In this document: piece by piece, positions 57,973 through 64,000 of the stretch | Numbering within the stretch: the stretch's first letter is position 1 | Layout: every line of letters begins with the position of its first letter | Assembly (NCBI GenBank): GCA_030248195.1 | Contig: JASAND010020995.1 | Coordinates: 1 to 64,000, forward strand | DNA from: Trissonchulus latispiculum | Taxonomy: Eukaryota > Nematoda > Enoplea > Enoplida > Ironidae | DNA: 64,000 bases | Direction: 5' to 3' | The notes under the pieces: model-generated | What the model was told of the DNA's origin: nothing | Database searches by the model: none | What the model saw: only the letters and a program-made list of their open reading frames with translations | Position numbers and translations under genes: made by a program

Positions 57973-60900
57973 TTATAAATGGTTAAAACGCTCAGTGGAT
58001 TGATATTAAGAATTTATCGAAACAAATATTTGCTTCCACTAAAACTCGTTTATCATAGTCATATATTATTTACGTACCGTAACTAAATCTGAACGTATAT
58101 ATATATAACTTTTTCAGTCCGCGAATATGGGTTGCTCGGCGAAGCTGTGCCCATATTAATTCGCCCACAACCTAGTCCTCTTCTTTTTTTGAACCTAGCC
58201 CCATATTAAGCATTTTTAAGACTAGTCCTCTCTTGATTTTACAACCTCACCACTACCCATATTACTTTTTCATGCTCCGGAAGAGCATTTTTATTACTTG
58301 TATATTTATAAGTAATCCGTGGAGACGCTACTAATGAAAACAGTAATTCATGGCGCCGCGACTAATAAAACCAGTAATAATCCATAACTCTGTCAGAGAA
58401 AATTTTAGTATATAATAAAGACCGAAACCAAACCCCCAGAATCGGACCCCGTGTTAATCTGTATTTAGATCTAACTGTGTTGTGAATCTTTCGCCTGATA
58501 AAAAATCCGTATTGGCTAGTGCTTACAAATTGCTAAAGGTTAGTTGGCGACACCGTGATGTTGGTGTAAACATTTTTCCACAAATATTGAATTTCCTATT
58601 TTTTTAGTAAAAGAAAGATAGATGCTGGAATGCGTAAGATCTGAACAGTGTTTAGTCATACTCAATAATTAACGAATATAGCGGTCAGAAATGGGGAAAT
58701 CGGAAAAGTGCATATTCTTCGCAAAAGATGAAGGCATGTTTTTTAAAACAGTTTTGCGAATGCTCTCTCGTGTGCAAACTGAAAAATGAAAGCGTCAGGA
58801 AACGAAAAAGCGAAAAGGAAACCGTCAGAAAATGAAAATGGCTAATTTTAGATATATATATACTTTTCACAGGGGCGCATTCAAGAGGGGCGGGGGGCAA
58901 CCGCTCCCCCTGCAGGTTTTTTTAGGGATTTTTCCGGGGGGGGGGGGGCTTCCCGAGGGGGGAGATTTTTTGCAAAAATGAGCCAAGAATGATACTTTGG
59001 CGTATTTTGCATGGTGAAACGCAAAAAGTTCTCAAAAATGCCAGGATTTAAGCTAAAAATAGCTGTGTTTACAAAAAAATCTCCGGCGAAGCCGGAACAT
59101 TTTTGATAATTGGCCTATTTTGGCAAAAATTAGGACCTCCAAAAAATCCCGGGGGGGGAGCAAAAATTCCGGGAGGTGCGATTTCGGGGAGGAAGGTCAA
59201 TTTTGGGGAAGGGGGCTTGTAAAAAATACCCTGCCCTGTCAGGTTTCGAAGGTCAGAAAAATTAAGATGCAGAAAGGAGGAAAAGCAGGAATTACAAAAC
59301 TTCAGGAAAAGCAGGAAAAACAAAACGCCTTCGGCGCGAATTAACCGTTCTTTGTGTGTTTTTAAGGTAGCATGTGGGGCGGGATGGACTGGCTGACTTT
59401 CAATTATGTAGACGTTTTTTTAGACATCAAAAATCACACTTTGGTGCTAAAACTTGAGTTTTGAGCACTTTTAAGCATACTTATAGCAGTGTATGTGGAA
59501 AATAGGCAATTTATACAGCATTTGTGGTCCATTTTATCCCCCCACTTTTCGACCCCCCCCCCCACTAGTGGGGGGCGTCCCCCCCCCACTTATTTTTGCC
59601 TAAAATAAACCCAGTCCCCCTGTCAGAATACTCTGGCTGCGCCACTGATTTTTAAGCTAAACTGGAGAAAGTTCGCTAAAATAATATAATTGGTTGACAA
59701 TTCTTTTGGGTTTGTACGTATTGTCCTGGGCTTTTTCTACTGGCGGGGGGGGGGCCGCCCCGCCCACTCGGCGACACCTTTGGGCTTCCCCCACTCGCTA
59801 TAAGGTGCCCAAAAAATACCGAATTTTAAGGTTTTTTGTCAAAATTTTCAAAATTTTTCCGTCTTCGTTGCCTGAGTTTTTTGGTCAAAACAGTCTATTT
59901 TCGTACTCACGCTCAATTTTATGCAGATTTTAACATAGTTATATACCTATAGCAGTATATGTAGAAAACTGGCTATTTTTACTACATTTTTAAATTTTAG
60001 ACCACTTTGGATTCCCCCACCCCTATTTGTTGGCTTTTCCAATTTTCACACCCCCACTTTGTTCGTGTAGAACTGACTTTTTTGTAGGGGAAAATTTCTG
60101 GGGGAGAGTCTGGGGGCAGACCCCCAGATCTGGGGGGGGGGGTCAAAAATGCTTAATAATAGCTGTTTTTGCTGATGAGCTAAAAATTTAACTATTTTTT
60201 ACCTAAATTGAAGCTTCAAATAGCTACAAAATGCTAAGAATGCGTAAAAATCCGGCGAGGCCGGAAAACGTTTTGAAAGTTCACCCTCAAAACCCTATTT
60301 TTCTCTTGACTATAAGGGGAGACTATAATCCTGGAGGGGCGACCCAAGTCTGGGGGGAGGCGCCGCCACCCCTCACCTGCCCCTGTAGGAAAAGCCCAGC
60401 TTAAGTACGTATGCAACTGGCTCCCAAAACGTTCTGAAAATTATCAATCTTGACCACCCTATCTTTCGGTCTCCAGCCCCTGAGCATCTAGTTTTTAGGT
60501 ATGTACTTTAGTCCTTTTTATTTCAGCCTGGAGGCGAATTCTACTTCAGTGATGTGTACTGTGAAACTGATATTCCTAAGGAAATTCAGGAACATAAGTT
60601 GGCATGGAGTAAGAGGTTTTGGTGTGTTTAGATAGTTTTCACCATAACAGTTGATGCCTAGTAGAGTTACATGTTATGCTTCCTTACGCCATAGCCACCT
60701 CCGGAATAAAAATTCTCGATTATCGCAGCTGTGCCTGTGACAACTTTTTATAGTTTTTGCAGAGTTGACGAATGGGATTTTTTCGAAGAGTCATCCCATC
60801 CCATTCGAAAGATTTTCTTTCCATCCCATCCCATCCCAATTGTTTAGTGAAATTTAACTTTGATTCCCGCTAAATTTAAGTTGCGCCCCGTTAAGAAATT

Positions 60901-63135
60901 TTGGGCTGAGGTAAAATTATTGTTATAGCTTGTTTTTTGTTTAAAAATTGTTTTATTTCTGAAAATTCGATAATTTCTTTAGTAGTCGTATGAAAGAGCA
61001 TCCAGAACGGACCACCATTATGAGTTAACGTACATTTGAATCGCTTTGCTCAACTGAATTTTACAAAACTTTCATGTAAATATTTATGTAATCTAGATTC
61101 TGGCTTGCCTTGGTGATTGCAATTCACTACCAAATTGACAGAAAAATGTTTGTTTTAGATTTGACGACGAAAGATTTTTTGAACCGGAGTTTTGAATAGG
61201 CGGTTAGCTAAATATCCCGATATCCGGATATCCACCATTTAAAGTAAAATAGGCGGATATCCGGATATGAAATAATATCCAGTGTACATCACTTAGAATT
61301 GTTTCACATAGAGTAGCCTTCAGGTTTAATATAATTTAATTTAATTTGATGATTAGTGAGCCTCCTCCTCCTCCTGCAGAAATAGCTCCAAACTTCAAAT
61401 CGTCACATTTGGAGGAAAAACTGAAACTGCGCTCCGACCAAGTTTCAAGTCATTACCCAATTTGAATTTTAGTTTCAGTTTCTGTCGTCGAGCATACGTC
61501 TAACTAGAGTCTAGCCAAATCTAAAATCAGATTCTTGGTTCGCGCAAGCACAGCGCTTTGATGCGTCTAGCCATTTTTATACTTTTGAAACAATTATCAA
61601 AATCAGAATTCAAAATCCCCCAAAATTTTGGTATTCCACTATCAACGCGAATTTAATCCCAAGTAATCCCACCATCCCATATGGGACAAGATCTGAATTC
61701 CATCCCATCCCCTGGGATCCCATCCCATTCGTCAACGCTGATTTTTTGATTGTTTAGATGCATGCTTTTCTGGAGCTCTAAGCTGGTCTGCGTTTGAAAC
61801 TTTGCTAGCCGAAGTTGGATATCTGCCAGCATTTATTGTTGAGTCTCTGGACTATAAACCGCAACATTCAGAGTTGCAAACTGTTCTAAGTAAGCTCATA
61901 TCCATTGCTATCTATATCTATAATAAAGGGTGTAAAAGGCTCAGGGGTTACCTGAATGAACGAGTTTTTAAGAAGTACGCAAGCTGGAATCGCGCAGAAT
62001 CTTTGGTAATCTGTTTGTTTCCCCTATCGGAATCGAACTGTAGTAGTAATTTTAAACGCGCCAAAAACTTGGCTGCTGCGGGGACTGACAAACTTCGTGG
62101 AATGCCAGCAGCAATGGCAGTGAAGCGTGAACTTTTCTTGGTGGCCCACTGACATTAGCTTTCTTTATCGAATTATTTTGACGACGTGATAGTCCTCACT
62201 CATACCCACGTGCATGCAAAGCTTTGGAGTTGCTCTTATGAGTGAGGAGTAATGACTCCCTGAACATTGCTAAATAGGGTAAAAAATCATAGTATCTCTC
62301 GATTGTACCAATTTTGGAAGTAAAGTTTGCAACGCTCTTATGAAATATTGGGGCGATAACATGGAACAGATGATGGTGATTACGACGGCATTGGAATTTT
62401 CAAGCTACGCTTGCTTGGTTGTGCAGGGGGCAGGTTTTGATCAAGTAGCCCCAGGGCTTGGCAAAGTAGCCCTAGACTGTAAGTAAACGAATTTAACTTG
62501 ACCAAAGCGCGGTTTCTGCGACTTGCACACGTGTTTAATAAGTGTACTGAAACTGCTGTAGTGGGTCAAGTAGCCCCACCCACCACCCACCTTATACAAA
62601 ACGAATAAGACCTCTAGCGATTTTGAGTAATTTTTTACAGCCAGCCAAACTTTGAAAGTCGGCCAAGTAGCCTCGGTTGACCGTAAATTATATTTGGTTT
62701 TTCTATGCGTACATGTGGTTTTAGGTGGTCTCACGTTTTGGTCACGTACTGTCAGGATCATAAAGCCAGATACTTCCAAGCCTTCCATAAAGCTTCCAAT
62801 TACTGTCAAATATGATGGAAAAATTATTGGTTGTTCAGATTGTTTCGTTTTTTCTCGAGAGTGGATTTTTCAGGTGAAGTTCTGAAGGTCTTGTATTTCT
62901 ATTCTATTTTATTGTAAGACAATCGCGTCCCTTTTGCGCACTGAGTGGTTTTTCATTCGCTGTCTTAGTGGTCGTGTGGGCCCATGTCAAGACAAAAGTT
63001 AGAACCCCCAGAACCCCCTTCAGAAAAAAGGAGGTTCTTAAATTTTTTCATACGTTTGCATCCAGGACTTTGATTTGTTCGTGACTACGTTGCGGATCCT
63101 TTCCTTCAGCAGGTACTTCAGCAGACATGATATGT
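35079..63135 (+). CDS. AS3MT: arsenite methyltransferase, animal type; 3' end not found
   Basis: Exons are 35079-35311, 40481-40631, 42618-42745, 58469-58538, 60527-60608, 61758-61889 and 62725-62873, with a probable exon 8 from 63066 (end uncertain). All seven join in phase with GT-AG introns, giving 315 codons. The enzyme transfers methyl groups from S-adenosylmethionine to trivalent arsenic in the cytosol. Visible motifs are the SAM-binding loop ILDLGSGVGRDV (about 95-106), GLDMTK (121-126), SNCVVNL (172-178), GGEFYFSDVY (196-205) and NACFSGALSW (222-231). Cysteines 53, 82, 174 and 224 align with the four arsenic-binding/redox cysteines known in AS3MT (Cys32, 61, 156 and 206 in human). The N-terminus is longer and Cys-rich (CC at 4-5 and 44-45). 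The ATG at 35079 was chosen as the first Met in frame; an AG lies just upstream, so a further 5' exon is possible. The last part of the family's C-terminal domain is missing from the window. Confidence 0.88.
35582..36046 (-). pseudogene. LINE 3' part: CCHC-like zinc motif and (CAA)n tail
   Basis: The minus strand encodes PRPCPHCGEEEEDLEHLLVKC, a CX2CX8HX4C motif like those after the RNase H domain in I/R1-type non-LTR elements, then a short tail ending in (CAA)7 (35582-35603). It belongs with the RNase H pieces at 36570-36900 and 39457-39890 and is separated from them by later insertions. It is non-functional, lying in intron 1 of AS3MT. Confidence 0.65.
36053..36564. mobile_element. poly-G hAT-like MITE inserted in the LINE
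   Basis: It starts CATAGGTGTAATTGG and ends CCGTTACACCTG. Flanks are TCGTATAG on the left and CGTATAG on the right, a slightly eroded 8-bp target duplication. The interior core matches the nest at 33.4-34.7 kb (AAGTGTTTATTATCGCGAGA, ACATGTTGGCCATCAAG, GCGATTTTTGGCATAAAAAT). Confidence 0.75.
36570..36900 (-). pseudogene. LINE RNase H, C-terminal half (decayed)
   Basis: The minus strand reads VAGHVGL in one frame and GSGNRNADRLVT in the next, together matching the RNase H consensus GHxGxxGNxxAD. The frame shift and following stops show decay. It continues the RNase H start at 39457-39890, from which it was split by the element at 36914-39448. Confidence 0.5.
36914..39448. mobile_element. outer TIR element with TTCACAAAAAAAGGACA motifs
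   Basis: The left end GCAAGGTTCACAAAAA (about 36924) pairs with right end TTTTTGTGAACCTTGCTATA (to 39448). Palindromic pairs of its own end motif recur inside: 37085-37150, 39048-39100 and 39390-39440. It hosts the inner element 37661-38917. Without that insert it is about 1.28 kb. No transposase is visible. It interrupts an RNase H LINE remnant. The left end is eroded, so 36914 is approximate. Confidence 0.7.
37661..38917. mobile_element. inner TIR element with TTAACAAAAAAATCA motifs
   Basis: Ends are TATAGCAAGGTTAACAAAAA (37661-37680) and TTTTTTTGTTAACCTTGCTATA (to 38917). Internal palindromic copies of the end motif lie at about 37837-37886 and 38522-38565. Sequence near the right end (CTTTTGGGTACCTTCACTTAAA, GATGTGTGGCTAT) parallels the outer element (ATTTTGGGTACTTCCACTTAAA, GATATGTGGCTAT), so the two are relatives nested one inside the other. 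A TA target duplication is possible. Confidence 0.75.
39457..39890 (-). pseudogene. LINE RNase H, N-terminal half
   Basis: The minus strand encodes APTVTVWTDGAVQGG, with the first catalytic Asp of RNase H. In a shifted frame it encodes AFCSSFKAELYICNV, with the catalytic Glu. It ends at the border of the TIR element at 39448. RNase H domains occur in I, R1, Tad and LOA-type non-LTR elements. It is broken by frameshift and split by insertions. Confidence 0.6.
41027..41415. mobile_element. poly-G TIR element, AS3MT intron 2
   Basis: It starts TGGCTTTTTCTAGGC and ends CCCAGTAAAAAAGCCCA, with ATGCAT on both sides. The core contains TTCCGGCGAAGCCGGAA and TGAGCACCTTATAGTGCG, shared with 59722-60404. 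Non-coding. Confidence 0.6.
41735..41990. mobile_element. short CAGGGTATTTT TIR element, AS3MT intron 2
   Basis: Ends are TGCAGGGTATTTTTTTAGGG and TATAAAATACCCTGCA. The core carries AGGCGAAGCCGGA and AAACGCAAAAAGTTCTCAAA, which recur at 58908-59240. No target duplication is evident. Confidence 0.6.
42829..43100. repeat. homopurine tract, (G)n(GA)n
   Basis: About 270 nt consist of G and A on the plus strand with only about three C interruptions and many runs of 7-12 G. It starts about 83 bp after AS3MT exon 3. Such tracts can form triplex or G-quadruplex structures. The Pro/Phe/Ser-rich minus frames and Lys/Gly-rich plus frames across it are artefacts. Confidence 0.9.
44465..44540. repeat. 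doublet of 16-bp-arm hairpins
   Basis: Two adjacent copies of TATTATGTAGGGGCGC-GATA-GCGCCCCTACATAATA-type hairpins occur at 44465-44500 (one mismatch) and 44505-44540 (perfect). Unit B has a single copy at 52320-52355. Confidence 0.85.
45150..46131. repeat. satellite 1, 145-bp monomers
   Basis: The marker GCGTTTTTCGGC starts at 45457, 45602, 45747, 45892 and 46037, giving a constant 145-bp period; earlier units are divergent. Each monomer has two GACCACTGGTC palindromes and CTACGCTCGTTTCAATGGGC. The array continues at 46503-46815 after an insertion. Confidence 0.9.
46132..46502. mobile_element. poly-C/poly-G insertion in satellite 1
   Basis: It starts ATCCCTAGTGGGGGGGG and ends TTACCAAGGGAT. 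It contains TTCCGGCTTCGCCGGA, the hairpin of the poly-G family in reverse orientation. It splits the satellite array; target-site details are unclear. Confidence 0.6.
46503..46815. repeat. satellite 1, continuation
   Basis: Two further diverged 145-bp-type monomers carry GCGTTTTTCGGCGTTTTGGT and GACTACGCTCGTT, interrupted from the main array by the 46132-46502 insert. Confidence 0.75.
47014..47830. mobile_element. 817-bp element with 183-bp TIRs
   Basis: TIRs 47014-47196 and 47648-47830 are near-identical inverted copies (outer end CAAGAAATAAAAATGCTCCT, inner end CCCATATTCGCGG). The ~450-bp interior is AT-rich without transposase. The interior matches both sides of the LINE insertion at 55299-58118, so this copy is the empty version. 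The 80 bp left of the TIR is also shared with the other copies. Confidence 0.85.
47846..50160 (+). repeat. satellite 2 array A, ~149-bp monomers
   Basis: About 15 monomers mostly 148-149 bp long (one of 124 bp) carry TGAAAGCCCTTGGCGAGGCG, CAACTTTTGTCATTATGCCA and GTGGGTGGGTGCCCCACCCA. Because 149 is not a multiple of three, frames cycle and long overlapping ORFs appear, but they show only the repeat. Variants (for example GGAACTAGGCGAGG) cluster at the 3' end, suggesting higher-order structure. Confidence 0.9.
50248..50429. repeat. left TIR of the truncated large TIR element, unit A
   Basis: It matches 55117-55298. The corresponding right TIR is missing from unit A because the duplication breakpoint at 51458 lies inside the LINE cargo. 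Confidence 0.85.
50690..51458 (-). pseudogene. LINE fragment, unit A (3' part only)
   Basis: It encodes the C-terminal part of a non-LTR ORF2 (RRLQWLGHVLRMAPARLAKV, then WSRTVVKEMEPAF) and the end of the RT domain. It is nearly identical to 55557-56325, including the same frameshift near 51210. It is cut at 51458 by the duplication joint. Confidence 0.85.
51459..56325. repeat. tandem duplication unit B
   Basis: This is the second copy of the intron 3 unit. It lacks the 2.6-kb segment and has one hairpin (52320-52355) where unit A has two. Its LINE continues intact beyond 56325 to 57925. Shared LINE frameshifts show that the duplication came after the LINE decayed. Confidence 0.85.
53036..55029 (+). 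repeat. satellite 2 array B, ~149-bp monomers
   Basis: About 13 monomers closely match array A. Short monomers (near 53330 and 53930) change the frame and produce a 373-codon open stretch at 53129-54250, the longest in the array. This is a by-product of periodicity. The array starts directly from a diverged first unit that resembles satellite 1 (GCATATATAGTAAATCGGGG). Confidence 0.9.
55557..57925 (-). pseudogene. non-LTR retrotransposon ORF2: endonuclease end, RT, C-terminal region
   Basis: The minus-strand reading starts in the endonuclease C-terminus (TTWASPGHCNFHQLDHVLIS, then SDHAMV). It passes through RT motifs KYNKAAGIDGIPPE, GFRPGRGCVDQI, FVDFKAEFDSIDR, GVRQGSVLSPSLFN and LDYADDIVEFAES, then the C-terminal RRLQWLGHVLRM typical of RTE/CR1-like ORF2. 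The YADD catalytic box is intact. Two frameshifts (about 56870-56890 and 56080) break the ORF into 333-, 299- and 169-codon parts. The element is truncated at 57925, so the start of the endonuclease is missing. It is not active. The shared second frameshift in unit A dates decay before the duplication. Confidence 0.85.
57929..57971. repeat. (TA)n microsatellite at the LINE 5' junction
   Basis: About 43 nt of uninterrupted TA lie between the truncated LINE 5' end and the host element (ACTTATAAATGG). AT runs also flank the LINE 3' side (55527-55541), suggesting an AT-rich target. Confidence 0.85.
58469..58538 (+). CDS. AS3MT: AS3MT exon 4, isolated behind a 15.7-kb intron
   Basis: Acceptor TGTATTTAG and donor GGTTAGT bound 70 nt. 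They encode the 23 residues SNCVVNLSPDKKSV... plus one split codon with exon 3 (GT|A, Val). It carries Cys174, equivalent to human Cys156, in the conserved SNCV-NL motif. It is too short to appear as an open frame. Phase 2 from exon 3 and phase 0 into exon 5 both match. Confidence 0.85.
58908..59240. mobile_element. poly-G TIR element, AS3MT intron 4
   Basis: It starts CTGCAGGTTTTTTTAGGG and ends TAAAAAATACCCTGC. The core CTCCGGCGAAGCCGGAA and AAACGCAAAAAGTTCTCAAA match the element at 41735-41990. Non-coding. Confidence 0.6.
59722..60404. mobile_element. poly-G TIR element, 8-bp duplication GTACGTAT
   Basis: CTGGGCTTTTTCTA near the left end and TAGGAAAAGCCCAG near the right end are inverted. 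The octamer GTACGTAT flanks both sides (59714-59721 and 60405-60412). The first few bases of each end do not pair, so the exact boundary is uncertain. The core has ATCCGGCGAGGCCGG. It lies in AS3MT intron 4. Confidence 0.6.
60764..61732. mobile_element. GACGAATGGGAT TIR element, AS3MT intron 5
   Basis: Ends GTTGACGAATGGGAT and ATCCCATTCGTCAAC are inverted. Iterated CCCATCCCATCCC lies inside both ends, with palindromic GATATCCGGATATC in the middle (about 61220-61270). It is about 970 bp with no transposase. It occupies most of the 1.15-kb intron. Confidence 0.7.
63066..63135 (+). CDS. AS3MT: probable AS3MT exon 8 (3' end uncertain)
   Basis: After acceptor GCATCCAG the phase-0 frame reads DFDLFVTTLRILSFSRYFSR. 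This aligns without gaps to the family's C-terminal block of the type T-A-x-x-L-R-x-S-R-F-x-x-Y-F. A donor GTACTT occurs at 63113, but using it would cut before the conserved YF; weaker GTTTAT donors follow. The end is therefore open, and the remaining C-terminal exons lie further on or outside the window. Confidence 0.45.
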
Positions 63136-63484
63136 TTATAATATCAAGAGTTTATAATACCAAGATTAAGACACTCAGCCGAAGGCCGAAGACCGAAGGC
63201 CGATTCTCGGAAATGAGCAAAAAAATTTGGGCTTGTACGCACGCGTGCGCACTTTTTTCTAGCGAAACAAAAGAAAATTACTGAAAATTAGTTGTTCTTA
63301 ATGCTCAAAATATTGCTTCTGGCTCTCAATTTCACCAAAATCTCTAGTTTTTCCTGGGGGCTCCACCCCCAGACCCCCACACATACTTTTACACTACTGT
63401 TTTATCGCTAAGTTGTGACTCAACATTTACTAAACATGCTAACATTAATATTTAAACGCACGTAGCTTAACGTATGCCTATTCA

Positions 63485-63858
63485 TATTATCAAGAGTACA
63501 TAATAGATAAGAGTGTGACAGCTGGCAGGCTGCCTGTTATTAGCTCAATATGCTATGCTATGCACGTTAACGGCTGACCCCCCACAAATGTGTAGTGACC
63601 CCCCCCCCACAAAATATGTGTACCCAGTACATGTTTCTGTACGCTCACTCGCCGTATCTTCACTTCACAACGCCTGCGTGCGTCCAATTAGTGTTTGCTT
63701 CGAGCTAGAACGCAAAAATAGCGTGCAATTTCTTTGAAGTGAGCATACACGTTTGTGGGGGGGGGTCATCCGTTAGCGAACATAGCATGTACCAAGAGCT
63801 GATAACAGAGAGCTTGTCTGCTGTCACACTCTTATTATGTACTCTTGATGTTATGAAA
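63485..63858. mobile_element. MITE with ~90-bp TIRs
   Basis: The left arm ATCAAGAGTACATAATA...AAGAGTGTGACAGC (from 63488) and right arm GCTGTCACACTCTTATTATG...TACTCTTGAT (to about 63852) are inverted; pairing continues into TGCTATGCT/AGCATGTACC. The centre has CCCC- and GGGG-rich pieces. No ORF of note. Confidence 0.7.
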
Positions 63859-64000
63859 ATACACACATATACATATAACTGATTGCCTAATTTTAATGTT
63901 TGTTTGGCAGTTTTTGAAGAAGTTTACACGTTAATATAAAATAAAAGGTTAAGGTTACCTTAACGTAAAAAGGTTAACGTACCTAAAAGGTTAAGGTTAC

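Larger units (their letters stand above)
55117..58300. mobile_element. long-TIR element carrying a LINE insertion
   Basis: TIRs 55117-55298 and 58119-58300 (182 bp) are inverted copies, homologous to those of the 817-bp element. Between them lies a minus-strand 5'-truncated LINE (about 55550-57925) next to (TA)n at 57929-57971. Removing it leaves an interior that lines up with 47197-47647, so the LINE is cargo acquired by insertion and not the element's own enzyme. Confidence 0.8.

Noticed and set aside
55117..58300. A transposon with long TIRs encoding its own reverse transcriptase
   Set aside because: The 817-bp copy at 47014-47830 is the same element without the RT, so the LINE is a secondary insertion.

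Overview
This is animal nuclear DNA, intron-rich and very repeat-rich, probably from an aquatic invertebrate. I cannot name the species. The evidence is two split genes with consensus splice sites: an animal-type arsenite methyltransferase and a secreted multi-vWA protein. The window also holds BEL/Pao and LINE retroelement remnants, many short terminal-inverted-repeat (TIR) elements and tandem satellites. No operon, CRISPR array or other prokaryotic feature is present.

Layout. (1) 2030-14131, minus strand: a complete 13-exon gene whose exons join in phase to 966 codons. It encodes a signal peptide, a basic/serine linker, vWA1, vWA2, a threonine-rich mucin-like exon, vWA3 and a short tail. 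Intron 5 (7319-10709) is almost filled by four separate fold-back/TIR elements. (2) 14132-35078: a gene-poor interval with a decayed BEL/Pao element (19211-21855, minus), an ATTCG-palindrome element (22536-23332), two inverted copies of a ~1 kb repeat (the other copy is at 490-1460), tRNA-like Pol III promoter remnants, a TTAA-bounded element (29483-30472) and a nest of poly-G/poly-C TIR elements (about 30.6-35.0 kb). (3) 35079 to at least 62873, plus strand: an AS3MT-type gene. Seven exons join in phase to 315 codons, with a probable eighth exon at about 63066. Its 3' end was not found and may lie beyond the window.

The AS3MT introns hold most of the unusual structure. Intron 1 carries an RNase H-type LINE remnant split by insertions, including two related TIR elements nested one inside the other. 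Intron 3 (15.7 kb) carries a homopurine tract, a tandem duplication (43602-51458 and 51459 to about 56325), two satellites with 145-bp and about 149-bp monomers, and an 817-bp long-TIR element. A second copy of that long-TIR element contains a 5'-truncated LINE, so the 817-bp copy serves as its empty site. Introns 4-5 carry further TIR elements.

The two genes are divergently oriented, about 21 kb apart, and share no evident function. The first encodes an extracellular adhesion/matrix-type protein and the second a cytosolic arsenic-methylating enzyme. Most open frames elsewhere are by-products of satellites, poly-G tracts or antisense reading of retroelements.
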